From Alphaproteobacteria bacterium (GTDB taxonomy: Bacteria > Pseudomonadota > Alphaproteobacteria > Rickettsiales > UBA3002): a DNA stretch of 64,000 bases. The notes under the pieces were generated by a model. That model was not told where the DNA came from and made no database searches. It was given only the letters and a program-made list of their open reading frames with translations. The translations under genes and the position numbers were made by a program. Numbering within the stretch: the first letter of the stretch is position 1; every line of letters begins with the position of its first letter. The stretch lies in the NCBI GenBank assembly GCA_017302575.1, contig JAFLDD010000001.1, forward strand, positions 1,739,409-1,803,408, in the 5' to 3' direction. This document shows positions 10,125 to 20,814 of this stretch, in pieces.

Positions 10125-10904
10125 CTATTCTTCCAAACTCGCGCTGATTTTTCCTGACCAATGGTAGATTTCAAACTCCAATGGCAAGAAGCGCTTGTCG
10201 GCGCTGAAATAAATGTGAACTTTGGGATCACCCTCATCAAATTTTTTGAGTTCTTTAGGCGTGTAGCCATGAATGGGCTTTCGAAATGCAATGGTATTGA
10301 CTACGGGAACAATCTTATCGTCGCGCATTTTGGTGCCGTTATTAATAGCCCTGAAGTTAAATTCAGCCAGTCTGCGCCCGTCATAGGTTCTCACGTAGCT
10401 GTCCTTGATGCGGCGATTGACGTTTTCATAGAGCGTTTTGCGCAAAACAAAGAACGCGGTAACGGGGTCATAGGCTTGGCGCGCTTCTTCAAGTGGCACT
10501 TCTGGGCGCCAATTGGGGTCATCTACGGGGTTCGTTTCGCGCGTTGATAGCAGCCCCTCTTCATCGAAGGTGAGGTGTGAAGTACGGTTTTTACCCTCGT
10601 CGGACTCTGATTTGGCCAGATATTGCTGGGGGATGATCTGCTCATTATAAAAACGTCCCTCGGCCCAGGTTACGGATTTTAGGGGGCTGAACATTTTGGC
10701 AAGCCCAGTCGTTTTGGTGTCGAGCACCATACGGTAGCTATAGTTGCTTTGGTTCGTTTCGATGATGACACGACCAATCTTAATGTTGTTCCACGCAATA
10801 CGATAACGCATTTCCTTCGGAAACGGCGCAAGAGGTGGCGCGGCAAAAGCAGTAGAACTGGTACAAATGAAAAAGAGGGCAGTTAGCAGATGATGGATTC
10901 GCAT
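10125..10904 (-). CDS. DUF3108 exported protein
   Basis: This protein of 259 residues has a clear signal peptide (about 1-21, ending STAFA before APPLAP) and no further membrane segment, so it is predicted periplasmic or outer-membrane associated. The start was placed at the methionine that begins the signal peptide rather than at a possible start ten codons earlier. The body resembles the DUF3108 family (MRYRIAWNNIKIGRV near the start; VTAFFVLRK in the middle; IYFSADKRFLPLEFEI near the end), whose function is not firmly known. It is divergent from clpB, and the two starts are 72 bases apart around a heat-shock-type promoter. Confidence 0.8.
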   Translation of the reverse strand: MRIHHLLTALFFICTSSTAFAAPPLAPFPKEMRYRIAWNNIKIGRVIIETNQSNYSYRMVLDTKTTGLAKMFSPLKSVTWAEGRFYNEQIIPQQYLAKSESDEGKNRTSHLTFDEEGLLSTRETNPVDDPNWRPEVPLEEARQAYDPVTAFFVLRKTLYENVNRRIKDSYVRTYDGRRLAEFNFRAINNGTKMRDDKIVPVVNTIAFRKPIHGYTPKELKKFDEGDPKVHIYFSADKRFLPLEFEIYHWSGKISASLEE

Positions 10905-10912
10905 CAATAACC

Positions 10913-10941
10913 CTTGATAGTGCTGGGAACACATCCCATAT
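10913..10941 (+). promoter_or_regulatory. RpoH (sigma-32) type promoter of clpB
   Basis: CTTGATA (10913-10919) and TCCCATAT (10934-10941) are separated by 14 bases and match the sigma-32 pattern CTTGAAA / CCCCATNT. They sit 36 bases before the chosen clpB start, a classic heat-shock gene. No good sigma-70 pair is seen here. Confidence 0.65.
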
Positions 10942-10976
10942 TCCCTTTATATTACTGTAAAATAGGGGAAGATGCA

Positions 10977-13553
10977 ATGGACCTCGAGAAGATGACAGAT
11001 AAGACCAGAACCGTGCTCCAGACAGCTCAGGCGCTGGCTTTGCGCTCCAATCACCAGCGCTTCACGGTCGAGCATATTCTTGCTGCACTTGCTCAGGAAA
11101 CGACGGCTAGGAAACTGCTAGAGTTAGCAGGCGGTAATAGTGAGGCGATTTCGAAGCGCGCCCAAGCAGAGCTCAAAAAAATGCCCAAGGTAGAGGGCTC
11201 TGGCGCGGGGCAGCTTTATATGGCTCCCGAGACGGCCAAACTATTGGATGCTGCGCATCAATTAGCCAGCAAGTCTGGCGACCAGTTTTTGACGGTTGAA
11301 CGGCTGCTGCAGGCACTCGCCCTGGCAAGCGATACGACGGCTGGCAACATCCTCAAGGAAGAGGGGGTGACAAGCGCAAAATTGAACGATGCCGTGAATG
11401 ACATGCGTAAGGGAAGAACCGCAGATTCACCGCAGGCGGAGGACCAATTTGAGGCGCTCAAAAAATACACGAAAGACCTCACCGAATTAGCACAAAATGG
11501 TAAACTTGACCCCGTCATCGGGCGTGATGAAGAAATTCGTCGCACGATTCAGGTTTTGTCGCGCAGAACCAAAAATAACCCCGTTTTAATTGGTGAGCCG
11601 GGTGTTGGTAAAACTGCGATTGTTGAAGGGCTTGCACTACGTATAATGAGTGGCGATGTGCCCGAGGCCTTGAAAGGTAAGCGCCTCTTATCGCTCGATT
11701 TAGGGGCTTTGGTGGCTGGCGCCAAATTTCGTGGCGAGTTTGAGGAGCGCCTGAAGGCCGTTTTGAATGAAATGGAAGCCTTGGCGGGTGAGATCGTTCT
11801 TTTCATCGATGAATTGCATACATTGGTGGGTGCAGGAGCAGCAGAAGGGTCGATGGATGCCTCGAACCTCCTCAAGCCAGCTTTGGCACGCGGCGAACTT
11901 CATTGCGTTGGCGCAACGACCCTTGCTGAGTATAGAAAATACATTGAAAAGGACGCGGCATTGGCCCGCCGTTTCCAATCCGTATTTGTCAGCGAACCTA
12001 CGGTTGAGGATACCATCTCCATTTTACGTGGTTTGAAGGAGAAATATGAGCTTCATCATGGTATCACGATTAGCGATTCGGCACTGGTCGCAGCCGCGAC
12101 GTTATCGAATCGTTATATAACCGATAGGTTCTTGCCAGATAAGGCAATTGACCTTATGGACGAGGCAGCCTCCAGACTGCGTATGCAGGTCGATAGTAAG
12201 CCCGAATCCCTCGATGAGGTCGATCGAAAATTGATGCAACTGCGCATTGAGCGTGAAGCACTCAAGAAAGAGAGCGATAAGGCCTCACAAGAGCGGCTTA
12301 AAAAGCTGCAGGATGAAATTGCGGAGCTGGAGCGCCAATCGGCAGAATTAACGGCGACATGGCAATCCGATAAGGCTCGCTTGCAGGATGCGCGTGGCGT
12401 GAAGGAAAAACTCGAAGCCGCCAAGCTTGAGCTTGAGCGGGTGCAGCGCGAGGGTAATCTGGCGCGGGCGGGCGAACTGCAATACGGCATTATTCCGCAG
12501 CTAGAGAAGCAGCTTGTGGCGGAAGCGGCAGAGGCGGGCAATAGCGCGAAAGAGACCGTTAATGAGCAAGACATTGCGGCTATCGTAAGTCGCTGGACGG
12601 GTGTGCCTGTTGAAAAAATGCTCGAAGGTGAGCGTGAGAAGCTGCTTTCCATGGAGCAGGTCATTGGGGCGCGTGTAATCGGGCAGACGGACGCTGTGCA
12701 GGCTGTATCGCTGGCGGTGCGTCGTGCACGTGCAGGCCTTAAGGACCCTAACCGCCCCATTGGCTCGTTCCTATTCTTGGGGCCAACTGGCGTGGGCAAA
12801 ACCGAGCTTACCAAAGCACTCGCGGCCTTCATGTTTGACGACGAGAATGCGATGATTCGCGTTGATATGAGCGAGTATATGGAGAAGCATTCCGTGTCGC
12901 GCCTGATTGGTGCGCCCCCAGGCTATGTAGGCTATGACCAAGGTGGTGCACTTACCGAGGCGGTGCGACGCAGACCCTATCAGGTCGTGCTTTTTGACGA
13001 GATCGAGAAAGCTCATTCCGATGTGTTTAACGTGCTGCTTCAGGTGCTGGACGAAGGGCGACTGACGGACGGGCAGGGCAGAACGGTCGATTTCCGCAAC
13101 GTGATTGTCGTGCTGACAAGCAACCTTGGTGCGCATCACATTGCCGATTTGCCTGACGGCAAAGATGTCGACACGGTGCGCGATAAGGTGATGGATGTGG
13201 TGCGGGCTTCTTTCCGCCCAGAATTCCTTAACCGCTTGGATGAAATTATACTATTCCACCGTTTGGCGCGCAGCCATATGAATGCGATTGTTGATATTCA
13301 AATGAAACGCATTGAGGCATTGCTAAACGATAAGCATATCACGCTCAAACTTGATAAAGCGGCGCGAGAATTTTTGGGTAATCAGGGCTATGACCCCGTT
13401 TATGGCGCGCGGCCACTCAAGCGCGTGATTCAAAAGCAGGTGCAAGACAGGCTTGCCACCATGCTGCTCGAAGGCAGCGTGCATGACGGCGACCACGTAA
13501 CCATCAAAGGCACGGATTTAGGCATTCATATCGGGGTTGAGAAGGCGGCTTAG
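10977..13553 (+). CDS. clpB: ATP-dependent disaggregase ClpB
   Basis: ClpB is a hexameric AAA+ chaperone that pulls proteins out of aggregates together with DnaK. The 858-residue protein has the N-terminal Clp domain (two repeats in about 1-145), a first AAA module with Walker A GEPGVGKT at residue 206 and Walker [10 protein letters not shown], the coiled-coil middle domain (about 410-530) and a second AAA module with GPTGVGKT at residue 602 and [10 protein letters not shown]. The middle domain marks ClpB rather than ClpA or ClpC. The start was chosen at the ATG preceded by AGGGGAAG; a longer open frame begins inside the promoter and is unlikely. A sigma-32-type promoter lies just upstream. 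Its 3' end overlaps the convergent M23 gene by four bases. Confidence 0.96.
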   Translation: MDLEKMTDKTRTVLQTAQALALRSNHQRFTVEHILAALAQETTARKLLELAGGNSEAISKRAQAELKKMPKVEGSGAGQLYMAPETAKLLDAAHQLASKSGDQFLTVERLLQALALASDTTAGNILKEEGVTSAKLNDAVNDMRKGRTADSPQAEDQFEALKKYTKDLTELAQNGKLDPVIGRDEEIRRTIQVLSRRTKNNPVLIGEPGVGKTAIVEGLALRIMSGDVPEALKGKRLLSLDLGALVAGAKFRGEFEERLKAVLNEMEALAGEIVLFIDELHTLVGAGAAEGSMDASNLLKPALARGELHCVGATTLAEYRKYIEKDAALARRFQSVFVSEPTVEDTISILRGLKEKYELHHGITISDSALVAAATLSNRYITDRFLPDKAIDLMDEAASRLRMQVDSKPESLDEVDRKLMQLRIEREALKKESDKASQERLKKLQDEIAELERQSAELTATWQSDKARLQDARGVKEKLEAAKLELERVQREGNLARAGELQYGIIPQLEKQLVAEAAEAGNSAKETVNEQDIAAIVSRWTGVPVEKMLEGEREKLLSMEQVIGARVIGQTDAVQAVSLAVRRARAGLKDPNRPIGSFLFLGPTGVGKTELTKALAAFMFDDENAMIRVDMSEYMEKHSVSRLIGAPPGYVGYDQGGALTEAVRRRPYQVVLFDEIEKAHSDVFNVLLQVLDEGRLTDGQGRTVDFRNVIVVLTSNLGAHHIADLPDGKDVDTVRDKVMDVVRASFRPEFLNRLDEIILFHRLARSHMNAIVDIQMKRIEALLNDKHITLKLDKAAREFLGNQGYDPVYGARPLKRVIQKQVQDRLATMLLEGSVHDGDHVTIKGTDLGIHIGVEKAA

Positions 13554-14992
13554 CGGCTTGCCACTTGCTGTGTCGTTGAGTTGCGTAGTGCGGCCATTTC
13601 GCCTGTAATCGCGCCCATACGGGTTTTGAATCTCTGAAGCTCTGCGCCTGCGAGTGCCTGTGACGTATCAAACTTCATTGCGGCTGGGTTCACTTGGCGA
13701 CCATTCTGGTGCACTTCAAAGTGCAGATGTGGGCCAGTAGAGCGGCCAGTAGTGCCAACATAAGCAATAACCTGACCCTGCTTCACACGGCTGCCAACGC
13801 GGATATTACCAAAGCGACTTGCGTGGGCATAGGCCGTGGAATAGGTGCCATTATGGCGGATTTGTACGTAATTACCGTAGCCGCCCTTCCAGCCGCGATA
13901 GGTAACGATACCATCACCTGCTGCGAGAATGGGTGTGCCTGTGCGTGCGCCGAAATCAACGCCTTGGTGCATTTTATTGAAGCCCAAAATAGGGTGGCGA
14001 CGCATGCCATAGCCCGAGGTGATGCGTGCGGCGTGAACAGGGGTTTTTAGCAAGGATTTAACGACGTTTTCGCCTTTAGCGTTGAACCAGCTATCGCGGC
14101 CATTACTGTCAGTGAAGCGGAAAATCTCCAGCTTACGTTTGCCCAAGGTAAGCGATGCGTAGCGCGGATTTGCATGGCCCGCGACTTTGCCTTCCTTGGT
14201 GGTGCGTTTGTCCATCAACACTTCGAGTACGTTGCCAGGGTGGATTTCGCGCTGGAAGTCGACGTCATAGCTGAATGCCTTAACAATCTCACCCATCACA
14301 TAGCTTGGGATGCCCGCGTCGCCTGCTGCCTGATAAAGGCTGGAGCGCACGGTGCCTTTGGCGAGCATGGCGTGGTCGGTCAGCTCGGCTTTGATGGCTT
14401 CTACAGTGAAGCTACCGTCTTTGAGTTTTGCTAGCTCGACGGTGGAAAGGTTTGGCAAGTTAATCGCCAGCTCTTTTACGGCCGCCTTATCACCAACGCT
14501 TTCGTGGCGGGCTAGTTTGAGCGATATTTTCTGGCCAACGCGTAGGGCGCGTGGGTTAAATTCTTGGCGCAGGGCCGCAATCACTTCATGCGCTTCCTGC
14601 TCTTCCACTTTTTGGGAAATCAGCATGTCGAGCAGTGTATCACCTGGCTCAACCTCCAGCTTGATGGTCTGAAACTTGTTAAATCGTGGGGTGATGGTCT
14701 CCATCAGCGAAGCATGGGCTTCTAGTAAGCTTGGGCTATCAAAGAGAGGTTTAGCAACATTGATGGATTCTGGCGCCTCAGAATTATCGGTAAGCCTTTG
14801 ATATTCTGGAATAATGACGGTGCTTACCAGAAAGTTCATGAACAAGGATGCGCCAACGCCAAAGAGCGAGCCAATAATAAACCAATTCGTGCGTACGCGG
14901 CTCATACGTTTAATGGAAATGGCCCGTACGCTCGAGGGTACGGTGACTGCGGATGCAATGGCAGTAAAGGATTGACGTGTAATCGCGCGCAT
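13550..14992 (-). CDS. M23 family peptidoglycan endopeptidase, membrane-anchored
   Basis: This 480-residue protein is predicted to cut peptide cross-links of peptidoglycan in the periplasm. It has a membrane segment near residues 36-60 ([20 protein letters not shown]), a LysM-like segment ([16 protein letters not shown] to [11 protein letters not shown]) and a C-terminal LytM/M23 domain. The zinc ligands look intact: His342 and Asp346 in HQGVDFG, and His424 in PHLHFEV with His422 beside it. The start is supported by AAGGAG six bases upstream; a methionine at residue 30 is a weaker alternative. It faces clpB and shares its last bases, with no terminator visible between them. Partner and exact substrate are unknown. 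Confidence 0.9.
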   Translation of the reverse strand: MRAITRQSFTAIASAVTVPSSVRAISIKRMSRVRTNWFIIGSLFGVGASLFMNFLVSTVIIPEYQRLTDNSEAPESINVAKPLFDSPSLLEAHASLMETITPRFNKFQTIKLEVEPGDTLLDMLISQKVEEQEAHEVIAALRQEFNPRALRVGQKISLKLARHESVGDKAAVKELAINLPNLSTVELAKLKDGSFTVEAIKAELTDHAMLAKGTVRSSLYQAAGDAGIPSYVMGEIVKAFSYDVDFQREIHPGNVLEVLMDKRTTKEGKVAGHANPRYASLTLGKRKLEIFRFTDSNGRDSWFNAKGENVVKSLLKTPVHAARITSGYGMRRHPILGFNKMHQGVDFGARTGTPILAAGDGIVTYRGWKGGYGNYVQIRHNGTYSTAYAHASRFGNIRVGSRVKQGQVIAYVGTTGRSTGPHLHFEVHQNGRQVNPAAMKFDTSQALAGAELQRFKTRMGAITGEMAALRNSTTQQVASR

Positions 14993-15165
14993 TCATAACT
15001 CCTTGGCCGTGGATGCCAGTGACTTGCCGAATGCGTTTTTGTTTTTGATTTTTGTGGATTGTTTCCATCGAATTTACGCTTTCTTAACTTAATGGCAAGT
15101 GGAAAAGCGATATTCGAGGCTGCATGCGGCGTTTTTATACGGGGGATTTTAGCTAAAACCCACTC

Positions 15166-15213
15166 ATCTTCACAAAAACTTCATGTGTTGGGATAGGCCT
15201 ATCATGCTATGAT
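15166..15213 (+). promoter_or_regulatory. Repeat motif and -10 box before the 15236 gene
   Basis: An 11-base periodic repeat ATCTTCAC-AAAA-ACTTCAT is followed 23 bases later by TATGAT, a good -10 hexamer, ending 22 bases before the gene. No matching -35 is present, so an activator site is one reading. A similar arrangement precedes the next gene. Confidence 0.3.
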
Positions 15214-15235
15214 TTAAGCGAAAAGGACGTGTGTA

Positions 15236-15919
15236 ATGAGTGATCCCATCGCAGATGCAGGACAGGGTGCCGACCAAGCGGCTAAACGAGCTGTGGGGCG
15301 CTTTACTAGCAATTTCCAAAGGCTAGCAGATCAGCTACGCGAGGCTAAAATTAAACGCCTTGATGTGGAACATACATTAAAAGCCTTGGGGTATGATATC
15401 ACGTCGCAGGATTATCTGGACATACTTGAAGCAAGTAAAACGCATGCATTTGTGAAGACTACGGATGCCCATGCCGCAGCGTTCTTATCGTATGATGCTA
15501 AAGTTCCTGGTTTGATTCAGGATGTACATAATGCGCAGAGGCGCATTTTTGAACTTGGCGAAAGCATGCGCCTTCAAAGAGGCAATAGAAATATTTCCTC
15601 GCGAGCGCAGATTGACGAGGTGGCGAATAGAATCATCGGCGAAGTGGATGCTGCCGTGGAAGCGCATCGACAAAGCTTGAACCCTTCGTCCAAAGCTCTG
15701 GTGGTTACCAAGACAGTGTCAAACAGCGCGGATGATGGGGTGAAACCCATTACGCAAGCTGGTGAGCAGCTAGCTGAAGAAGGCAAAGGCATCGCGAAGT
15801 GGGTGAGCAAGCATAAGCTTCCTCTGGCCGCAGGCGCTGTTGCTTTAGCGGCAGGCGGATGGGCTCTCAGTGAGATGGGTAAAAAGGCCGAAGCTGAAAG
15901 CAAGCCTAAGCAGCTCTAG
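15236..15919 (+). CDS. Unrecognised protein with C-terminal hydrophobic segment
   Basis: I do not recognise this 227-residue protein. It is mostly helical and charged (FQRLADQLREAKIKRL, then VNHxQRR-like helices), with a C-terminal hydrophobic stretch of about 19 residues (LPLAAGAVALAAGGWAL, near 195-215) followed by a short Lys-rich tail ending in KPKQL. There is no signal peptide, so it looks like a tail-anchored protein with its bulk in the cytoplasm. AAAAGGA precedes the start. The next gene encodes another small protein with the same C-terminal layout. Coding is supported by an uninterrupted frame, a ribosome site and a TATGAT box upstream. Confidence 0.75.
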   Translation: MSDPIADAGQGADQAAKRAVGRFTSNFQRLADQLREAKIKRLDVEHTLKALGYDITSQDYLDILEASKTHAFVKTTDAHAAAFLSYDAKVPGLIQDVHNAQRRIFELGESMRLQRGNRNISSRAQIDEVANRIIGEVDAAVEAHRQSLNPSSKALVVTKTVSNSADDGVKPITQAGEQLAEEGKGIAKWVSKHKLPLAAGAVALAAGGWALSEMGKKAEAESKPKQL

Positions 15920-15949
15920 TTTTGCACTGTCTCCACAATCTTCATGGTA

Positions 15950-15984
15950 TTGTCATTCATTCTACACCTATGTTTTGATATAAT
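15950..15984 (+). promoter_or_regulatory. TATAAT promoter before the 16011 gene
   Basis: A perfect TATAAT lies at 15979-15984. TTGTCAT (15950-15956) is 22 bases upstream, too far for a normal -35, and is itself preceded at an 11-base period by TCTTCAT. The layout parallels the motif before the 15236 gene and loosely resembles a Pho box. Confidence 0.4.
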
Positions 15985-16010
15985 CGGCTTGATTAACGAA
16001 GGTGCTATTG

Positions 16011-16340
16011 ATGAGTGGTTATCAGCCCATTCCACCAAGCTATGCTTTGGTCCCATACAATCCTAATGCAGCTGCTTTGACAGTTCCTGATGGGGCGAGC
16101 AGAGCGGTGAGCGTTCAGTCGGCCAACGTTGCGGCAGTGGTGCCTAACGCACCTCGTATTATTGACCCAGAGTTTTCGGTGGTGAATGGTCCTAAAAATC
16201 AAGGATGGATGAGTAGGACGCTTGGCAGCCACCCACGTCTTAAAGCTGCTGGTATTGCGGCGGGTGTGGTCACGGCTGGGTGGATGGCTTACGAGGCGGG
16301 TAGGCAAAGTGGTCGCTCTGAGCATCGCGAGCGCGACTAG
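16011..16340 (+). CDS. Unrecognised small protein, probable C-terminal anchor
   Basis: This protein of 109 residues has a Pro/Ala/Val-rich N-terminal part (MSGYQPIPPSYALVPYNP) without a signal peptide. A C-terminal hydrophobic segment (about 78-96: AAGIAAGVVTAGWMAYEAG) is followed by a charged end (GRQSGRSEHRERD). The ATG was preferred because GAAGG lies at a suitable distance; a GTG nine bases earlier is possible. Its architecture resembles the preceding gene product, suggesting that the two may be related or act at the same membrane, although their main domains do not obviously align. Function is unknown. Confidence 0.65.
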   Translation: MSGYQPIPPSYALVPYNPNAAALTVPDGASRAVSVQSANVAAVVPNAPRIIDPEFSVVNGPKNQGWMSRTLGSHPRLKAAGIAAGVVTAGWMAYEAGRQSGRSEHRERD

Positions 16341-16455
16341 TCATTTTTGGGATTTCTATATATAGTATGTCGTGTCAATGAAGGCCACAAGAGCCCAGTT
16401 TTGCTTTGAGTTTTGCAACCACTGCACCCTGTTAAAAATAGCTACATAATAGTGC

Positions 16456-16484
16456 TTGACGCTGGCGTGTTACCTCACTATAAG
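16456..16484 (+). promoter_or_regulatory. Sigma-70 promoter of the str operon
   Basis: TTGACG (16456-16461) and TATAAG (16479-16484) are spaced by 17 bases, close to the housekeeping consensus. The start point would leave a leader of about 135 bases before rpsL. The rest of the 285-base gap between 16340 and 16626 holds no gene I can support. Confidence 0.65.
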
Positions 16485-16625
16485 ACGGCCTCCCAACGGG
16501 AAGAGCACCAAGAAAATCACTCGGCAAACCCAGTATTTCTGCCCTTCTTAGCGGGATTTGATACCGTGAAAAACTTAGCGTCCTATCGGTGTAGTGACCG
16601 AATAGCGCGGAGAAGGAGATACCCA

Positions 16626-16997
16626 ATGCCAACAATCAATCAGTTGGTTCGTAAGCCACGTACGCCGCTTAAGACCCGTAACAAGGTCCCAGCGATGGAA
16701 GCATGCCCGCAGAAGCGCGGCGTTTGCACCCGTGTTTACACCACCACCCCTAAAAAACCAAACTCAGCACTTCGTAAAGTGGCGAAAATTCGCCTGACGA
16801 ACGGCTTTGAAGTGATTGGTTACATTCCGGGTGAGGGCCATAACTTGCAAGAGCACAGCGTTGTGATGATTCGCGGCGGCCGTGTAAAAGACTTGCCAGG
16901 TGTTCGTTACCACATCATCCGCGGTACCCTTGATACCCAAGGTATTGCAACTCGCCGTAAGCGTCGTTCGCATTACGGTTCGAAACGTCCGAAATAG
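16626..16997 (+). CDS. rpsL: 30S ribosomal protein S12
   Basis: S12 lies at the decoding centre of the small subunit. The 123-residue protein has the standard sequence [25 protein letters not shown] and [12 protein letters not shown]. The lysines whose change gives streptomycin resistance in other bacteria are present in the unmutated form. AGAAGGAGAT precedes this ATG; the frame stays open far upstream, but those codons are leader. It opens the block rpsL-rpsG-fusA-tuf. The rpoBC genes that often precede it are not upstream here. Confidence 0.98.
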   Translation: MPTINQLVRKPRTPLKTRNKVPAMEACPQKRGVCTRVYTTTPKKPNSALRKVAKIRLTNGFEVIGYIPGEGHNLQEHSVVMIRGGRVKDLPGVRYHIIRGTLDTQGIATRRKRRSHYGSKRPK

Positions 16998-17006
16998 GGA
17001 GTTACT

Positions 17007-17477
17007 ATGTCACGTCGTCACGCCGCAAAAGAACGCGTTGTATTTCCGGATGCTAAATTCGGTTCGCTCGTTATCAGCAAATTCATGAGCTCGCTCATGT
17101 ATGATGGCAAGCGTTCTGCTGCTGAAGAAATCGTTTATGGTGCGCTTGATATCGTTGCTGCAAAGTCGGGCAAGGATCCGCTCGAAGTATTCAATGCGGC
17201 AATGGACCAAGTGAAGCCATCGGTTGAAGTTCGCTCACGCCGCGTGGGTGGTGCAACCTACCAAGTTCCAACCGAAGTTCGTGCAAAGCGCCAAACCGCG
17301 CTGGCGATTCGTTGGTTGATTACGTCAGTCCGCGCGCGTGGTGAGAAAACCACTGCTCAGCGTCTCGCTGGTGAAATCATGGATGCTGCTGCAGGCCGTG
17401 GCAACGCGATTAAGAAGCGCGAAGACACGCACCGCATGGCGGAAGCTAACAAAGCATTCTCACACTATCGCTGGTAA
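17007..17477 (+). CDS. rpsG: 30S ribosomal protein S7
   Basis: S7 starts assembly of the 3' head domain of 16S rRNA and touches the exit site tRNA. The 156-residue product begins [15 protein letters not shown] and includes [16 protein letters not shown] and the C-terminal [20 protein letters not shown], all typical. It follows rpsL by nine bases with GGAG as ribosome site. In E. coli S7 also regulates its operon through the rpsL-rpsG gap; here that gap is too short for the same structure. Confidence 0.98.
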   Translation: MSRRHAAKERVVFPDAKFGSLVISKFMSSLMYDGKRSAAEEIVYGALDIVAAKSGKDPLEVFNAAMDQVKPSVEVRSRRVGGATYQVPTEVRAKRQTALAIRWLITSVRARGEKTTAQRLAGEIMDAAAGRGNAIKKREDTHRMAEANKAFSHYRW

Positions 17478-17501
17478 CATTTAAGGAAATTAGAGAACAC
17501 T

Positions 17502-19583
17502 ATGCCTCGTCAGTTTACATTAGATAAATATCGCAACATCGGCATCTGCGCGCACATCGACGCGGGTAAGACGACGACGACGGAGCGTATTCTTTATTAT
17601 ACCGGCAAAAGCCACAAGATCGGTGAAGTGCACGAAGGTGCTGCAACGATGGACTGGATGGAGCAAGAGCAAGAGCGTGGTATTACCATTACCTCGGCTG
17701 CTACGACCTGTATCTGGAACGATCACCGCATCAACATCATTGATACGCCTGGCCACGTAGACTTCACCATTGAAGTAGAGCGCTCGATGCGCGTACTTGA
17801 CGGTGCGGTTGTAGTATTTGACTCGGTTGCTGGTGTGGAGCCACAATCTGAGACCGTATGGCGCCAAGCAGATAAATACGGCGTTCCACGTATTTGCTTC
17901 GTAAACAAAATGGACCGCGTTGGTGCTGACTTCTACCGTTGCGTAGACATGATCGTTGACCGCGTTGGTGCTCGCCCGCTTGTTATTCAGCTTCCTATCG
18001 GTGGTGAAGAATTCTTCCAAGGCGTTATCGACCTCGTGAAAATGAAGGCGATTGTATGGGGCGGTGAAGAGCTCGGCGCGAAGTTCAGCGAAGAAGAAAT
18101 TCCCGCTGAATACGCTGCGAAGGCAAAAGAATATCGTGAAAAACTGATCGAGACTGCTGTTGAGCAGGACGACAAATTGTTGGAAGCTTACCTGAACGGT
18201 CAAGAGCCTTCGATCGAAGATCTGAAGCGTTGCATCCGTAAAGGTACCGTGAAGTTTGACTTCGTGCCAATCCTCTGTGGTTCGGCGTTCAAGAACAAAG
18301 GCGTTCAGCCAATGCTTGATGCGGTGATCGACTTCCTGCCATGCCCATTGGATCGCGGTACGATTCCAGCGACCGACATGTATGACAAAGAAAAAGAAAT
18401 CATTCGTAAGCCGGATGATAAAGAACCTCTCGCAATGCTTGCGTTCAAAATCATGGACGATCCATTCGTTGGCTCGATCACTTTCTGCCGTATCTACTCG
18501 GGCAGCGTGACGTCGGGTACTGGCGTATTGAACTCGACTAAAGATCGTAAAGAGCGCGTGGGCCGTATGTTGCTCATGCACGCAAACAACCGTGAAGACA
18601 TCAAAGAAGCATTCGCGGGTGATATCGTTGCGCTTGCAGGCCTCAAGGAAACCCGCACCGGTGATACGTTGTGCGATCCTGATAAGCCAGCCGTTCTCGA
18701 GCGTATGGAATTCCCTGATCCAGTAATCGAATTGGCGATTGAGCCAAAGTCGAAAGCGGACCAAGAGAAGCTCGGTATTGCTCTGTCGAAACTCGCTGCG
18801 GAAGATCCTTCATTCCGTGTTTCGACCGACCATGAATCAGGTCAGACCATTCTTAAAGGTATGGGTGAATTGCACCTCGACATTAAAGTGGACATTCTGC
18901 GTCGTACCTACAAAGTAGATGCAAACGTTGGTGCGCCACAAGTTGCTTACCGCGAGACCATCAGCAAGAAATATGTGGAAGACTACACCCACAAAAAGCA
19001 ATCAGGTGGTTCAGGTCAGTTCGCGCGTGTGATCATCGAGTTCGAACCAAATGAAGTGGGTAAAGGCTTCGAGTTCGAATCAAAAATCGTTGGTGGTTCG
19101 GTACCTAAAGAATACATCCCAGGTGTTGAAAAAGGTCTGGAAGCAATGCTGAACTCGGGTGTTCTCGCTGGCTTCCCTGTGATCGATTTCAAAGCAACGC
19201 TGGTAGATGGTGCTTACCACGATGTCGACTCGTCGGCACTGGCATTCGAAATCGCTGCGAAAGCTGCCTTCCGTGAAGGTATGGCAAAAGCAGGTCCGAA
19301 ATTGCTTGAGCCTATCATGAAAGTCGAAGTGATCACCCCAGAAGACTACATGGGCGACGTGATCGGCGATTTAAGCTCACGCCGTGGTACGGTTCAGGGT
19401 ATGGACCAGCGCGGTAACGCACGCGTAGTAAACGCACAGGTTCCATTGGCGCAGATGTTCGGTTACGTGAACACCTTGCGTTCGATGACCCAGGGTCGCG
19501 CGAACTACAGCATGGTATTCAGCCACTACTCGGAAGTACCGAGCAACGTGGCCGAAGAAATTAAAAAGAAATCGGCAGCATAA
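17502..19583 (+). CDS. fusA: Elongation factor G
   Basis: EF-G is the GTPase that moves tRNAs and mRNA after peptide transfer and helps recycle ribosomes. The 693-residue protein carries G1 [12 protein letters not shown], the switch motif [12 protein letters not shown]3 [15 protein letters not shown] and G4 NKMDR. Domains II-V follow, with the conserved [10 protein letters not shown] and C-terminal MSQ-like region [11 protein letters not shown]. Length is normal for bacterial EF-G. It sits between rpsG and tuf as in the ancestral str operon. Confidence 0.98.
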   Translation: MPRQFTLDKYRNIGICAHIDAGKTTTTERILYYTGKSHKIGEVHEGAATMDWMEQEQERGITITSAATTCIWNDHRINIIDTPGHVDFTIEVERSMRVLDGAVVVFDSVAGVEPQSETVWRQADKYGVPRICFVNKMDRVGADFYRCVDMIVDRVGARPLVIQLPIGGEEFFQGVIDLVKMKAIVWGGEELGAKFSEEEIPAEYAAKAKEYREKLIETAVEQDDKLLEAYLNGQEPSIEDLKRCIRKGTVKFDFVPILCGSAFKNKGVQPMLDAVIDFLPCPLDRGTIPATDMYDKEKEIIRKPDDKEPLAMLAFKIMDDPFVGSITFCRIYSGSVTSGTGVLNSTKDRKERVGRMLLMHANNREDIKEAFAGDIVALAGLKETRTGDTLCDPDKPAVLERMEFPDPVIELAIEPKSKADQEKLGIALSKLAAEDPSFRVSTDHESGQTILKGMGELHLDIKVDILRRTYKVDANVGAPQVAYRETISKKYVEDYTHKKQSGGSGQFARVIIEFEPNEVGKGFEFESKIVGGSVPKEYIPGVEKGLEAMLNSGVLAGFPVIDFKATLVDGAYHDVDSSALAFEIAAKAAFREGMAKAGPKLLEPIMKVEVITPEDYMGDVIGDLSSRRGTVQGMDQRGNARVVNAQVPLAQMFGYVNTLRSMTQGRANYSMVFSHYSEVPSNVAEEIKKKSAA

Positions 19584-19600
19584 GGAAATAGGAGACCATC

Positions 19601-20794
19601 ATGGCTAAGGAAAAATTTGAGAGAACGAAACCGCACTGTAACATCGGGACGATTGGTCACGTTGACCATGGTAAGACGTCGTTGACGGCAGCGATTACGA
19701 AAGTAATGGCGAAGCAGAACAGCAAGAACGCGTACAAGGGTTACGATCAGATTGACGCTGCACCAGAAGAGAAGGCGCGCGGTATTACGATCAACACGGC
19801 ACACGTTGAGTACGAGACGGAGAACCGTCACTACGCACACGTAGATTGCCCAGGCCACGCGGATTACGTGAAGAACATGATCACGGGTGCTGCTCAGATG
19901 GACGGCGCGATTCTCGTGGTATCGGCTGCGGACGGCCCAATGCCACAGACCCGCGAGCACATTCTGCTGGCGCGTCAGGTTGGCGTACCTGCGATTGTTG
20001 TGTTCTTGAACAAGTGCGACATGGTTGACGATAAAGAACTTCTTGAGTTGGTTGAGATGGAAGTTCGTGAATTGCTCAGCAAGTACAACTTCCCAGGCGA
20101 CACGATTCCCATCATTCATGGTTCGGCATTGAGCGCGCTTGAAGGTAAAGCGGATGGCTTTGGTGAAGAAGCGATTCTGAAGCTGATGGCTGCTGTTGAT
20201 GCGAACATTCCACAGCCTGCACGCCCAGTTGACCAACCATTCCTGATGCCAGTTGAGGACGTGTTCTCGATTTCGGGTCGTGGTACGGTAGTAACGGGTC
20301 GTGTTGAGCGCGGTCAGATTAAAGTGGGTGAAGAGCTTGAAGTGATTGGCTTGAAAGACACTCAGAAGACGACCTGCACGGGTATCGAGATGTTCCGCAA
20401 GTTGCTGGACGAAGCACAAGCAGGTGACAACGCGGGCGTATTGCTGCGTGGTCTGAAGCGTGAGGACGTTGAGCGTGGCCAAGTATTGGCGAAGCCAGGT
20501 TCGATCACGCCACACACGAAGTTCGAAGCTGAGGCGTATGTACTCACCAAGGATGAGGGTGGCCGTCACACGCCGTTCTTCACCAACTACCGCCCACAGT
20601 TCTACTTCCGCACGACCGACGTGACGGGCGTAGTGAAGCTGCCAGCGGGTGTTGAGATGGTGATGCCTGGCGATAACATTAAGATGGAAATCGAATTGAT
20701 TGCTCCGATCGCTATGGATCAGGGTCTTCGCTTCGCGATCCGTGAAGGCGGCCGTACCGTAGGTGCTGGCGTCGTCGCTAAAGTAGTTGCGTAA
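19601..20794 (+). CDS. tuf: Elongation factor Tu
   Basis: EF-Tu carries aminoacyl-tRNA to the ribosome. The 397-residue protein has [15 protein letters not shown], switch I ending [30 protein letters not shown] and NKCDMVDD, then the beta-barrel domains with [17 protein letters not shown] precedes the ATG. Only this copy is seen in the window; many proteobacteria have a second. It links the str genes to the S10 operon, with rpsJ starting 20 bases later. Confidence 0.98.
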   Translation: MAKEKFERTKPHCNIGTIGHVDHGKTSLTAAITKVMAKQNSKNAYKGYDQIDAAPEEKARGITINTAHVEYETENRHYAHVDCPGHADYVKNMITGAAQMDGAILVVSAADGPMPQTREHILLARQVGVPAIVVFLNKCDMVDDKELLELVEMEVRELLSKYNFPGDTIPIIHGSALSALEGKADGFGEEAILKLMAAVDANIPQPARPVDQPFLMPVEDVFSISGRGTVVTGRVERGQIKVGEELEVIGLKDTQKTTCTGIEMFRKLLDEAQAGDNAGVLLRGLKREDVERGQVLAKPGSITPHTKFEAEAYVLTKDEGGRHTPFFTNYRPQFYFRTTDVTGVVKLPAGVEMVMPGDNIKMEIELIAPIAMDQGLRFAIREGGRTVGAGVVAKVVA

Positions 20795-20814
20795 CAAAGG
20801 AATAGGTAGACGTT

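Noticed and set aside
16413-16625. N-terminal extension of rpsL by 71 codons
   Set aside because: The region contains the promoter and leader, and S12 begins at the ATG after AGAAGGAG with the standard sequence.
17520-18764. 414-codon open frame on the minus strand inside fusA
   Set aside because: It is the antisense shadow of EF-G. Its translation is rich in His, Arg, Phe and Asn with no recognisable domain, and the opposite strand is a certain gene.
19526-20797. 423-codon open frame on the minus strand over tuf
   Set aside because: Same reason: mirror of EF-Tu codon use, no ribosome site, no plausible protein features.
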